Notes under the pieces: generated by a model
The model's database searches: none
Told to the model about the DNA's origin: nothing
Seen by the model: the letters and a program-made list of their open reading frames with translations, nothing else
Position numbers and translations under genes: made by a program
Shown: in pieces, positions 28,659 to 37,337 of the stretch
How positions within the stretch are numbered: position 1 is the first letter of the stretch
How the letters are laid out: every line of letters begins with the position of its first letter
Source: a virus
DNA length: 64,000 bases
IMG/VR virus record: IMGVR_UViG_3300032083_001406
Span: 1 to 64,000 of that record
Strand: one strand, 5' to 3'

Positions 28659-29057
28659 ATGTTTTCAAAGGATATGTTAATAGGTATTATGCTTAGTTCA
28701 TCTAAGTTTGATTTACATTTGAGCAGTTGTTCTAAATCTAAGATAGGATATAGAGTTAGGTTAAGACTAAACATCAGAGGTTCGGAAGATTTCCTTTTAG
28801 CAGTAAATCGTTCTTTGCTTCAATATGAAGTAGGGAGTCTGTATAAAGCGGAAGAACATAAATCTAGACCTCGCCCTATCCTTCAAATAGGGGGTATTAT
28901 TAATTTGTATAAACTATCACTATTAATTCCAGACAATCTACCAGATTTAAGGAACGAATGGGGTAATATTAAAGAAGCAATTGATATTGTTTCTAATAAA
29001 GAGCACCTTTCCTTAGAAGGAATGGAAAGGTTATTTAAAATAAAAGGTGTAGCATAA
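28659..29057 (+). CDS. Homing-endonuclease-like helical protein (132 aa), uncertain
   Basis: Begins MFSKDMLIGIMLSSSKFDLH. The segment KSKIGYRVRLRLNIRGSEDFLLAVNRSLLQYEV recalls the beta-hairpin and spacing of a LAGLIDADG-like half domain (...FLxxIxxxL), but the acidic LAGLIDADG helix is not visible. I treat it as unknown with that possibility. Directly upstream of the AAA protein, TAATG overlap. Confidence 0.5.
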   Translation: MFSKDMLIGIMLSSSKFDLHLSSCSKSKIGYRVRLRLNIRGSEDFLLAVNRSLLQYEVGSLYKAEEHKSRPRPILQIGGIINLYKLSLLIPDNLPDLRNEWGNIKEAIDIVSNKEHLSLEGMERLFKIKGVA

Positions 29058-29917
29058 TGGGATTAACCAACATGAAAAAGAATAGACCAATACTAATTAC
29101 AGGAAAAACAGGAACGGGTAAATCTACAAAAGCAAAAACATTTGTAGATGACCCTTTAGTTTTTCATGCGAATGATATTGAAGTAAAAGATATTTTTTCA
29201 ATTGATATTAATAGAGGTATCATTATAGAAGATGTTCATTACAAACCTCGTAAAGATGATATTCTTTATGTTGTTAGAAATTATAAAGGTCAAGTAGTAT
29301 TGACTTCTATTAATGAAAAAAGTGTTCCTAAAGAGATAAAAAGCCTTTGTCAAATCAAAAGAGCAGGTTCTAAGAAGTTTCTTAGAGAATCTATAAAAGA
29401 ACTTGCACCTAGAAGTGAGGAACCCTTTACATTTGAAAGAGATACTTATTCATTAGTAATGGATTATCTTAAATTATCTGATAGGGATTTAGTGGCTAAG
29501 TTATTGTTATATAACAAACCATCTGATACTCAAATACTTTCATGGTTATGTGAAAATATGCATCCTAACAAATTAATATTTATTGATGGCGTAGTTAAGA
29601 GAAGATGGAGTCAAAGATACTTTTATGAAATGTTAGGTTATGTTCATAATGGTAATTCCTTTGGTAGAATAACTATGCCAAAGAGAGGAACATATTCAAA
29701 GATTCCTTATCTATCAAGAAGATTAGGAATAAAGAATTCAGATACTAGGATTCTAAAACAACTTCTTCAAGATGATGATTTTAAAAAGCACACAATGAAG
29801 AAACTAAATAATGGTGATTGCCGAATACTGGGTCTAGGCGAAAAACCAAGAAAAAGAAAAACAGACCCTATTAGGTTAGAAATAAAAAACCTAAGCGAAT
29901 ACTTTAATGGTGAATAA
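29057..29917 (+). CDS. AAA-type P-loop protein, possible clamp-loader partner (286 aa)
   Basis: Walker A GKTGTGKST near residue 16 and a Walker B-like GIIIEDVHY near residue 54 are visible. No sensor or arginine-finger consensus is clear. The C-terminal two-thirds is helical and basic, ending KRKTDPIRLEIKNLSEY. One 69-residue gene separates it from the RFC small subunit, so a degenerate clamp-loader large subunit is a reasonable inference, similar in idea to the T4 gp44/gp62 pair. A DnaA- or DnaC-like loader is an alternative. Confidence 0.65.
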   Translation: MGLTNMKKNRPILITGKTGTGKSTKAKTFVDDPLVFHANDIEVKDIFSIDINRGIIIEDVHYKPRKDDILYVVRNYKGQVVLTSINEKSVPKEIKSLCQIKRAGSKKFLRESIKELAPRSEEPFTFERDTYSLVMDYLKLSDRDLVAKLLLYNKPSDTQILSWLCENMHPNKLIFIDGVVKRRWSQRYFYEMLGYVHNGNSFGRITMPKRGTYSKIPYLSRRLGIKNSDTRILKQLLQDDDFKKHTMKKLNNGDCRILGLGEKPRKRKTDPIRLEIKNLSEYFNGE

Positions 29918-29918
29918 T

Positions 29919-30128
29919 ATGGTAGGAATAAGTAGAGAAGAAATGATTAAAAGAAGAATAATGCCTGTATTACAAGATGGTGCAGAACTATGTTCAGCAG
30001 ACATTGTTATGGTTCTAAAGAATAGTGGTATGCATTGGGTTCCTAATAGTTGGCAACTCACTAATATACTTAAAAGACTTAATCTAAGATGTAGAAAAAT
30101 TAATAAATTAAATTACTGGAGGATATAA
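29919..30128 (+). CDS. Winged-helix-like small protein (69 aa)
   Basis: Start at 29919 (MVGISREEMIKR) follows GGTGAATAAT. Helix-helix-turn pattern with basic C-terminal strand (RRIMPVLQDG, SADIVMVLKNSG, LKRLNLRCRKINKLNYW) resembles a minimal winged helix. A similar layout is seen in the 82-residue product at 36643. Lies between the two clamp-loader-like genes. Confidence 0.6.
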   Translation: MVGISREEMIKRRIMPVLQDGAELCSADIVMVLKNSGMHWVPNSWQLTNILKRLNLRCRKINKLNYWRI

Positions 30129-30130
30129 AT

Positions 30131-31042
30131 ATGTTATGGACAGAAAAATATAGACCATCTAAATTAAGTGATATTGTAGGACAAGAACACTTTATAATGG
30201 ATGCAGAAACTTGGGTTGAAGGAAAAGATATGCCAAACATTCTTCTTTATGGAAGAGCAGGTTTAGGCAAAACTGCGGCAGGTTTAGCATTAGCAAAATC
30301 TATATTAGGAGATAATGCATCTGATAACTTCTTTGAAGTAAATGCATCTGATGATAGAAGATTAGAAACAGTTAGAACTACAATCAAAGGTATCGCTCAA
30401 AGCGGTACAATTGGTGATGTACCATTTAGAATTATATTACTTGATGAGATGGGAGGAATGACGAATGATGCTCAAAGCGCACTTAAAAGAATCATGGAAA
30501 GATATGCGAACAATGTTCGTTTTATTATTACTTGTAATGATAGAAATAGAATTATCTTTCCACTTCAAAGTAGATGTGCAAACTATCATTTTAAACCACT
30601 CTCTAATGAATCCATTTTACAGGTAATCAAGGGAATCTTAAGTAACGAAAACATTAATCGCTTTAGTGATGAAGAGTTGATACCCTTTATATATTCGATG
30701 AATGGTGATATGCGTAGAGCGATTACCGAAATTCAAGCGGCTAAATCCTCGAATATCACGCTTAGAAAACAAAGCGATATGAATTTAGAAGAATATATGA
30801 AAATAATTAATATGATAATTAATAAAAATACAAACGTCTTATCTCAACTTCATGACATGATTTACGGTGGTAGGTCTGTTCGTGAGATATGTATGGGATT
30901 ACATGATAGTATTATCAAAGCAGAAGGAATTGAGACAAATGTTAAATTTAAATTCCTTAGAACAATTGGCGAAAGCGAATACCGTTCAACCACTATGACT
31001 CCAAGAGTATTGGTTTCATGGTTAGTCGGTCAATTAATTTGA
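30131..31042 (+). CDS. Replication factor C small subunit (clamp loader ATPase, 303 aa)
   Basis: Opens PCNA and loads it on primed DNA. The N-terminal TEKYRPSKLSDIVGQE RFC box, Walker A GRAGLGKT (residues 41-48), EVNASDDRR, Walker B LLDEMGGM, the sensor FIITCNDRNRI and the SRC motif LQSRCANY with its arginine finger are all present. The C-terminal collar is shorter than in cellular RFC-S (about 320). Partner candidates are the AAA protein at 29057 and the clamp at 34195. Confidence 0.95.
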   Translation: MLWTEKYRPSKLSDIVGQEHFIMDAETWVEGKDMPNILLYGRAGLGKTAAGLALAKSILGDNASDNFFEVNASDDRRLETVRTTIKGIAQSGTIGDVPFRIILLDEMGGMTNDAQSALKRIMERYANNVRFIITCNDRNRIIFPLQSRCANYHFKPLSNESILQVIKGILSNENINRFSDEELIPFIYSMNGDMRRAITEIQAAKSSNITLRKQSDMNLEEYMKIINMIINKNTNVLSQLHDMIYGGRSVREICMGLHDSIIKAEGIETNVKFKFLRTIGESEYRSTTMTPRVLVSWLVGQLI

Positions 31043-31079
31043 CAAAACAAAAAAATAAAAAAAAATCGGAAGTGAAAAA

Positions 31080-32300
31080 ATGAATGATGAAATGAAAACA
31101 GAAATAGAAAAGAGCGCACAATATATTGAAATGTCGGTTGAAGATGCAACCAAGAAGTTTCAATCTATTTGTGAAGAGAATGATGTTGAAACAACAGCAG
31201 ATTTGGCAAAGGGACTTTGGCGAAACTATGTTGCTCAATTTAGACGACAAAAGAAAGTAACTGCAAGTAATGGCGGTTCATCAACTGGTGGACTAGTTAA
31301 AGCGGCATTTGGTTTCTTTATATCTTTAGAAGCACCTAGAGATATGATGTCATGGAATAGAAATAAAGCAAAGGAAGAATATTTGCGAAATAACGATAAA
31401 GCCCTTGAAGAAGGATTTGTTGCTGTTGCTACTGAAAATGCTTTGGGTAAGTGGGTTATCTCACGTTATCACAAGAATGAGTATCAAGAGAAGATTGTAA
31501 GTAATTTACCAGAAGGCGCAGAAGAATTAGAAGATGGAACTATGATTATCCCACTAGATAGTCAAGCAACATATATGTCTGGTTCAACTAATAAGAATTA
31601 TGGTAAGCCTCTTCCATTAGAACAATTCCGCCGAAGTGGATTGTTTTACGGTTCAATTGATGGTGGAGAAAAGAAATTATACAATTTCTCATATAAGAAT
31701 CAACCTGCTATTGATTTCGCACCTAATTGCTTTGAATGGATTTACTTTGCTTGTATTCCTAGTGAAGATGGTTCTGCTATCTATGGAATGACTAAGACTA
31801 CATTAAACAGCCTTGTGAAGCATTCTGATACTAACCCCGAAGCAGATAATTATGAAGATGTTTCAGGATTTGACTTTGAACAATGTTTAGTAGATAACTT
31901 ATCTAGCCATTTGGTTCCATTGGTTGAAGTTGATAGAGCACATATTCAAAGACAAACATTACCTTCTAAGGAACGATTTATCGTTACTGATGGAACTGTT
32001 TGTAATATGAACATGAGTCCAACTTCAAATGGTAATCGAATCATTAACATTACTGACTTGAATGCTGAATTTGACTATGATGGTGATTCTAACATGACTA
32101 CTTGTTGGGTTCCAAACCATTTGGTTATTGATTTCGGCATTGGTTCTTCTATTATTGTTATTGGAAGAACATCACAAAGAATTGTTGATGGTGAAGCAGA
32201 CCCAGTTACAATCAATGTAGCAGGTCTTTATGTAGTCCAAAGAACAGGTTCTCCTGTTGAAGTGGATGAAATCGTTGAAGAAAACCTTGATTGGTTCTGA
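31080..32300 (+). CDS. Probable single-stranded DNA-binding protein, RPA/OB-fold type (406 aa)
   Basis: Likely coats ssDNA during replication. The N-terminal helical region is followed by an AAFGFFISLEAPRDMM strand segment and a C-terminal beta-rich domain ending in VIVIGRTSQRIVDGE and TINVAGLYVV, an OB-like strand pattern. The last residues EVDEIVEENLDWF form an acidic tail with a terminal aromatic, a hallmark of SSBs such as T7 gp2.5 that recruit replication partners. Position between clamp loader and recombinase supports this. Family assignment is by pattern only. Confidence 0.68.
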   Translation: MNDEMKTEIEKSAQYIEMSVEDATKKFQSICEENDVETTADLAKGLWRNYVAQFRRQKKVTASNGGSSTGGLVKAAFGFFISLEAPRDMMSWNRNKAKEEYLRNNDKALEEGFVAVATENALGKWVISRYHKNEYQEKIVSNLPEGAEELEDGTMIIPLDSQATYMSGSTNKNYGKPLPLEQFRRSGLFYGSIDGGEKKLYNFSYKNQPAIDFAPNCFEWIYFACIPSEDGSAIYGMTKTTLNSLVKHSDTNPEADNYEDVSGFDFEQCLVDNLSSHLVPLVEVDRAHIQRQTLPSKERFIVTDGTVCNMNMSPTSNGNRIINITDLNAEFDYDGDSNMTTCWVPNHLVIDFGIGSSIIVIGRTSQRIVDGEADPVTINVAGLYVVQRTGSPVEVDEIVEENLDWF

Positions 32301-32380
32301 TACGTTAGCCTTGAGCGTGTAATTGTTGGCGCATTGAATGACAATCAAATAGGTGCAAAGCCTATAAAAGAGGAATTATT

Positions 32381-32650
32381 ATGACGACAGATTTAAAAGA
32401 AGAGAGATTTCTTTTGAAAGGTGATGCCTACATTGTTGATATGGCAAATGTAGACTTCTTAACTTGGAGAAAGAATGAAAAAGAAAATGGAACTTATTGG
32501 CTTAAAATGCATTTCAATACGAAAGAAGCGAGATACATTTGCGATAAGTTGGAATTAGCAACTATTATAATGGCATGGACAAAAATGCATGGTAAAGAAT
32601 TAGATATAAATATAGATGAATTAGGTGATAGTTATGGGACTAACAGATAA
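32381..32650 (+). CDS. Small protein (89 aa), unknown
   Basis: Begins MTTDLKEERFLLKGDAY after GAGGAATTATT; CCTATAAAAG about 20 bases upstream is TATA-like, and the 80-base gap before it may hold an internal promoter. Beta start, then WLKMHFNTKEARYICDKL, resembling the 69-residue product at 24938. Function unknown. Confidence 0.6.
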   Translation: MTTDLKEERFLLKGDAYIVDMANVDFLTWRKNEKENGTYWLKMHFNTKEARYICDKLELATIIMAWTKMHGKELDINIDELGDSYGTNR

Positions 32651-33443
32651 AAAGGTAGCAGATAAAAGTACAAATTTTGGTAAAAAGCAAGAACAATTTA
32701 ACTCACGTTTTGCGGAGTTAATGGCAGAGAAAAGAAAGGAAAAGAAAAGTAGATTAGTTTTAGGTGTTTGGGGAATCCCTAAATGTGGTAAAACAGGTAT
32801 TGCTTTGGATTTTCCAGATAGAAACATATACGTTTTAGATTGGGATAGAGGCGTTGAATCTACATGGATTGAACATCATGATGCTACTGAACGTATTCAA
32901 GTTTTTAATCCGATTGAAATGAATGATGACAATGCAATTGATATTGTTAAGTCTGAAAACAATTCACATGACTTTGTACGTTATGTTCGTGATAAGATTA
33001 GTGAAGGAGATAAACCTATCTTTGTAATGGATGGAGTAGATACATGGTTTGAAAAATGTATTTACAAAGTCAATCCTAATCCTACTGTTGTAACTAAAAT
33101 GATGCCATTCCAATATGGTGCTAGAAACAAAACTTTTTATCATCTATTGGAAGCAATCTATAACTTAGATTGTGATATTATTTATATTACTCACGAAATA
33201 GAAAAGTATGTAGATAATACTCCAACAGGAGTACAACCCGCTTGGAAAGATTGGGGTGGTAAACTAGAACAAGAGATACATTGTTTTAGAAAGAAGGTTA
33301 AAGGAGAAATACAATATATTGCCGAACTAATTGGTTCTAGAACTAATGGTAATATGGTTGGGACTCGTTGGGTTATCCGTGAAGGACAACCGCCTAATAT
33401 CGTTTGGAACGGTATTAGTGAATTAAAGGAAGGTAAAATATAA
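32634..33443 (+). CDS. RecA/RadA-like ATPase, Sak4 type (269 aa)
   Basis: Start at 32634 follows GGTGATAGTT. Walker A GIPKCGKTGIALDF near residue 45, YVLDWDRG after the next strand, and Walker B PIFVMDGVDTWFEK fit the compact RecA-fold ATPases (AAA_24/Sak4) used by phages in strand annealing or recombination. It lacks the long N- and C-terminal domains of RadA. Its location between SSB and clamp genes suggests recombination-dependent replication or repair. Exact activity not provable here. Confidence 0.78.
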   Translation: MGLTDKKVADKSTNFGKKQEQFNSRFAELMAEKRKEKKSRLVLGVWGIPKCGKTGIALDFPDRNIYVLDWDRGVESTWIEHHDATERIQVFNPIEMNDDNAIDIVKSENNSHDFVRYVRDKISEGDKPIFVMDGVDTWFEKCIYKVNPNPTVVTKMMPFQYGARNKTFYHLLEAIYNLDCDIIYITHEIEKYVDNTPTGVQPAWKDWGGKLEQEIHCFRKKVKGEIQYIAELIGSRTNGNMVGTRWVIREGQPPNIVWNGISELKEGKI

Positions 33444-33455
33444 GGAGAAGATAAT

Positions 33456-34190
33456 ATGAAAATAGAATATAAATTAGTAGAAATTACGAAAAAAGATAAA
33501 GTAGACTTTATGCAGGGCAATAGAAGTGTGAATAAACCTATGGTAAATAAAATCATAAAAAGCATGGAAAGATGGGGAGTTCTCACTTGCATTACTGTTC
33601 TGAAAGATAAAAAGAAATATGTTATTGTCGATGGACAACATAGATATACTGCGGCGATGGAATTAGGTTTAACTATTCCTGCAATTGTTATCCCTAAAGA
33701 TAGTATGAAGGTTATTATTGATTTGAACACAATTCAAAAGAGTTGGAGTCTAGAGAACTATGCAGACTTCTTTTGTTCAGATAAGAAGTTATCCATGCCA
33801 TATGAAACTTTAAAGACATTTAAAGAAAATTCTGGTCTAAACTATACTGCGGCAATTAGAATATGTTCTAAAGGAGGATTGCCTCAATTCAAGAAGGGTA
33901 ATCTAGTATTAGATAATATGGAGTTTGCAGATATGTTTATGTCTTATTTAAATGATATATCTGAATATGTGCCGTTTGCTAAACACGCTAGATTTATTGA
34001 TGGCTATATTAGGATAGTTAAGAATGATAATTATTCTCATGCTAGAATGATTAAAAAGTTAAAACTTAACGATAGAAGGCAATCCTTCTCTATGGATGGA
34101 ACTTCAAAGCCTAACTCATATGGAAAACTAATGCAAGACATCTATAATATGCAACAATCAAGAAACCTTGTTATGTTTCATAAGTGGTGA
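33456..34190 (+). CDS. ParB/Srx-like domain protein (244 aa)
   Basis: The N-terminal domain contains VIVDGQHRYTAAMELG, the ParB-type D-G-(Q/N)-H-R motif that binds CTP, nucleotide or DNA. It is preceded by NRSVNKPMVNKIIKSMERWG, which fits the family. A C-terminal helical region of about 130 residues could bind DNA. There is no ParA neighbour, so partition is unlikely; a role in replication control or as a nuclease is possible. AAGGAGAAGATAAT precedes the start. Confidence 0.78.
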   Translation: MKIEYKLVEITKKDKVDFMQGNRSVNKPMVNKIIKSMERWGVLTCITVLKDKKKYVIVDGQHRYTAAMELGLTIPAIVIPKDSMKVIIDLNTIQKSWSLENYADFFCSDKKLSMPYETLKTFKENSGLNYTAAIRICSKGGLPQFKKGNLVLDNMEFADMFMSYLNDISEYVPFAKHARFIDGYIRIVKNDNYSHARMIKKLKLNDRRQSFSMDGTSKPNSYGKLMQDIYNMQQSRNLVMFHKW

Positions 34191-34194
34191 AAAA

Positions 34195-34962
34195 ATGAAA
34201 TTCGCAGTTAATACAAAGGTAATGATAGAAGCATTGGAAAGTATTCAAGGTAAAGGAAAGTATTTGACTTCATCGGGTTTTACTAATAATTCTATGGGTC
34301 TTAATTTTCTAATGAAGTTAAGTGGTAATACACTTTCTATTTGGAATGGAGATACCACCTTTGCAATGAATATTAATCTAGAAGTAATAGGTGCAGAAGA
34401 TGGCGAGTTTATTGGTAATGGTAAAACTATTGTGCCGTATCTTAAGAAATACGGAGAACTAACTTCCTTTGTTGTTGAAGATTACTTAACAGTAGGTTCA
34501 GGAACAAAGAAGGCTAGTATTGCTAGAGTTATTAATCATCCTAACATGGATGCTTTAATTAGACTACAAGGAATGTTAGCACATATTAATCATGTAGAAG
34601 AATTAACTGAACTTCCTAAGTTTGGTAAATCAGAATACGAAGGAGCATTTATACTCAATCAAAAAGTATTCTCTGATTGTATCTCTTCATGTGAATTAGC
34701 AAATCATGGTGCATTTAAATTAGATTATAACGGTGAAGTTGTAGTCTTTTCAAGTGGACTTAACATACAAAATCAATATGAAGAAACAATAACACCTTCT
34801 TCATGTTTTGGAGAAGAAGCAACATTAGAATATAGTGGGCCACTACATAAGTTCTTTAAGAATAATTCAGACATTACATTTTATGTAAAGGATGAATTCC
34901 CACTATTGCTTGTTGCTGAAGATAGGATGATAATTAAAGCACCCTTTTCGGCAGGTAATTAA
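34195..34962 (+). CDS. PCNA-like sliding clamp (255 aa)
   Basis: Ring that tethers the polymerase. Start at 34195 follows GGTGAAAAA. Length matches PCNA (about 245). MKFAVNTKVMIEALESI resembles the first strand and helix, and ITFYVKDEFPLLLVAEDRMIIKAPF matches the conserved C-terminal strands (x-E-F-P-L-x-L near the end). The middle is diverged. Directly upstream of polymerase and close to the loader, as expected. Confidence 0.82.
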   Translation: MKFAVNTKVMIEALESIQGKGKYLTSSGFTNNSMGLNFLMKLSGNTLSIWNGDTTFAMNINLEVIGAEDGEFIGNGKTIVPYLKKYGELTSFVVEDYLTVGSGTKKASIARVINHPNMDALIRLQGMLAHINHVEELTELPKFGKSEYEGAFILNQKVFSDCISSCELANHGAFKLDYNGEVVVFSSGLNIQNQYEETITPSSCFGEEATLEYSGPLHKFFKNNSDITFYVKDEFPLLLVAEDRMIIKAPFSAGN

Positions 34963-34963
34963 A

Positions 34964-36646
34964 ATGATAATAAGTAAACTAGATACAGGAAAGCATATCT
35001 ATACATCGTATAGAAAGGATGGAAAGAAGATTGAGAATATAGAAGAGTTTAAGCCCTACTTCTATATTCTCAATTCAGAAGTTCAACCTAAGTATTACAA
35101 ACCTTCTAAGTATTTAACTAGAGAGTTTGAATATGAAGAAGGAGATTGGGTCAATCTTCAAAAGCAAAAACTAACTAAAGTATATGTAGATAATTCTTAT
35201 GATATGCATATTGCTAAGAAATCTTTTCATAAAACTTATGAAGCAGATGTATCTTATACCTTTAGATTTGCAGTAGATAAATTAGCAGTATTACCAGAAT
35301 ATGAAATGCATAAATGGTATTGGGATATGGAATGGCAACAAGGTGGAGAACATCATGATGAAATCACCACTATTGTAGCGTATGATAATTATGATAAGAA
35401 GTATTACCAATGGGTTTGGTTTCCTAATGAAATAGACTATAATCTTGTTGATAGTCCTATTAATAAAGATGAAAAACAAATAGGAAGAAAATATACATTT
35501 GATAATGAAAAAGATATGATTCAATCCTTTATGACAACAATGGCTGTAAAAGACCCTGATATGTTAATTGCTTGGTTTGGGTTGAAATTCGATTTACCTA
35601 AACTCCTTGAACGTGCGTGTGCTTTGGGATTGAACCCCACTATCATATCGCCAATTAATATCGTTAAGGGTGTTAAGAAGGTCAAGGATGGCTTTAGATT
35701 CAAGTATGGTGAAAATGGGTTCGGTGCTATCGAACAGCCGATAGGAGGCCGCATAACCCTCAATTTAGACCTTGCTTTTGAACGTCAATGGAATGATTCA
35801 CAAAGAGGAACATTACCATCAATGTCTTTAAATTATATTTCTGAATCAGTTTTAGGTAAAGAAAAGTTAGTTAGTGAGAAATTTCCTGACCCTAACGAGT
35901 TTTATCGTAGAGCATGGTTAGAAGATACTGAAACGTATTTGAAGTATGCTTTAGTGGATGTCGAGTTAATGGTTGAAATTGATGAATTAAATTATTGTAG
36001 TGAAGCAATTATAGCATTACAAAGATTATTGATTGCACCATTTAGTGCTTGTTTTTATGCTAGTCATATGGGTTCAATCTATTTTATGCGTAATGCAGAA
36101 TGGATTGCTCCTACTGGAGAAAAGGTAGATAAGCGTCAAGAATATGATGGTGCTATGATTTATGACCCATTAAGTGAAGGAACAAACGGATTACATCTTA
36201 ATGTAGCCGCTTTTGATTTTGCAGGGCTATATCCTAGTATGATGATTTCAAGGAACATTTCATGGGAAACTAAATCAAATGAGCCTACTGAATTTGGTGC
36301 TAATCTATCTACTCCTAGAGACTTTAGTATTAGTGATAAGAAACAAATGTTGTATTATAAAACTGATAAGTTGGGTCTATTACCTAGAGCAGTTCTTGAT
36401 TTGAAAGAGTTGCGAAATGAATATAAGCGACTTATGAGAAAGGCAAGAGATGAGGATAACAAATCAGAATATGTTAAGTGGAATAACAATCAAATGGCAG
36501 TAAAGCGATTAATGGCATCTTTTTATGGCATTGTTGCTTTTCAAGGATTTGGTTGGGCTGATGTAGATTTAGCCGCTAGTATTACTGCTAGTGCTAGAGA
36601 AGCAATTCGTTTAGCCGCATTTAAAGCAAAGGAGATGGAAGAATGA
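34964..36646 (+). CDS. DNA polymerase B, N-terminal part: exonuclease and motifs A and B (560 aa)
   Basis: Replicative polymerase, first half. Exo I is W-D121-M-E123, Exo II WFGLKFDLPKL and Exo III YLKYALVDVELM, so proofreading residues are present. Polymerase motif A is DFAGLYPSMM and motif B KRLMASFYGIVAFQGF. The gene then ends after SAREAIRLAAFKAKEMEE, before motif C. The C-terminal part lies 690 bases downstream (37338). The two presumably assemble, as in Methanothermobacter. The end overlaps the next ATG by ATGA, so this is not a simple frameshift. Confidence 0.92.
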   Translation: MIISKLDTGKHIYTSYRKDGKKIENIEEFKPYFYILNSEVQPKYYKPSKYLTREFEYEEGDWVNLQKQKLTKVYVDNSYDMHIAKKSFHKTYEADVSYTFRFAVDKLAVLPEYEMHKWYWDMEWQQGGEHHDEITTIVAYDNYDKKYYQWVWFPNEIDYNLVDSPINKDEKQIGRKYTFDNEKDMIQSFMTTMAVKDPDMLIAWFGLKFDLPKLLERACALGLNPTIISPINIVKGVKKVKDGFRFKYGENGFGAIEQPIGGRITLNLDLAFERQWNDSQRGTLPSMSLNYISESVLGKEKLVSEKFPDPNEFYRRAWLEDTETYLKYALVDVELMVEIDELNYCSEAIIALQRLLIAPFSACFYASHMGSIYFMRNAEWIAPTGEKVDKRQEYDGAMIYDPLSEGTNGLHLNVAAFDFAGLYPSMMISRNISWETKSNEPTEFGANLSTPRDFSISDKKQMLYYKTDKLGLLPRAVLDLKELRNEYKRLMRKARDEDNKSEYVKWNNNQMAVKRLMASFYGIVAFQGFGWADVDLAASITASAREAIRLAAFKAKEMEE

Positions 36647-36891
36647 GTAGAAGTAACTTTAACTTAAAGATTAAAAAACAAATTAGAAAAATATTGCCCA
36701 ACTTAGAAGATATGCAACCTTTTACTGCATCTGAATTAAAAGGTATGCTATACGATAATGGGGTAACTAATACCACTACTACACAATTAGGAGGCTTAAT
36801 TAAAAAGTTTGCTAAAACTGATGGTTATGGTAATTGGAAATTAAAAGCAGATTGGAGGAATATTCTTGAACAAGAAAACAGTCGTTATTGA
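36643..36891 (+). CDS. Winged-helix-like small protein inside the split polymerase (82 aa)
   Basis: Starts at the ATGA overlap with PolB-N. Basic helices (LKIKKQIRKILPNL, TASELKGMLYDNG, QLGGLIKKFAKTDGYGNWKL) suggest a winged helix. First of four small genes inserted between the polymerase halves. Function unknown. Confidence 0.6.
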   Translation: MSRSNFNLKIKKQIRKILPNLEDMQPFTASELKGMLYDNGVTNTTTTQLGGLIKKFAKTDGYGNWKLKADWRNILEQENSRY

Positions 36892-37030
36892 AGTATCATA
36901 TGATACTGATGAAACATGGGAAGAAACATATAAAGAAGTAAAAGAAATACTTCAGATGATGAACAATCTCAAAAGAAATGCAGTAATCAAATCTATTAAA
37001 GGTGATAATGATGATGATGGACAAAACTAA
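36866..37030 (+). CDS. Microprotein (54 aa), TTG start
   Basis: TTG at 36866 follows GGAGGAATATTC. Product begins (M)NKKTVVIEVSYDTDETWEE, with a beta strand then a helix, and an Asp-rich end. Overlaps both neighbours. No family recognised. Confidence 0.5.
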   Translation: MNKKTVVIEVSYDTDETWEETYKEVKEILQMMNNLKRNAVIKSIKGDNDDDGQN

Positions 37031-37142
37031 CGAACTGCTAGAAGAATTGCTCGCTATGATAGCAAAGTCAAATAAGATATTAATGATGGTAAATATCGTA
37101 AACATAGCAACCATTATAACAATAGTAACGGTGATATTATGA
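37008..37142 (+). CDS. Single-pass membrane microprotein (44 aa)
   Basis: Four successive ATG codons start here after GGTGATA; any may be used. The N-terminal half is an acidic helix (DKTNELLEELLAMI). The C-terminal half is very hydrophobic (ILMMVNIVNIATIITIVTVI), a probable transmembrane segment. Overlaps the next gene by ATGA. Function unknown. Confidence 0.5.
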   Translation: MMMMDKTNELLEELLAMIAKSNKILMMVNIVNIATIITIVTVIL

Positions 37143-37333
37143 GTAAAGAAATAAAAGAATTAAAAGAAGAGGTTAAAAACCTTAAGCAAATAATCAAGAG
37201 ACTTGAAGTAGAAATAGATGAAATATGTAATTCTAATGTAACTATTCATTCTCTTAATAAGGATATGAAAATCATTAAACAGGAACTGATGAAGTATTCT
37301 GAAGGAAAACTGTATTTTGAAAACGCTTGGTGA
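37139..37333 (+). CDS. Coiled-coil small protein (64 aa)
   Basis: Begins MSKEIKELKEEVKNLKQ; nearly all coiled coil, with Glu/Lys heptads. Last of the four genes inserted in PolB; its end carries the GGTGATATA ribosome-binding site for PolB-C. It might bridge the polymerase halves, but nothing in the sequence proves it. Confidence 0.6.
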   Translation: MSKEIKELKEEVKNLKQIIKRLEVEIDEICNSNVTIHSLNKDMKIIKQELMKYSEGKLYFENAW

Positions 37334-37337
37334 TATA

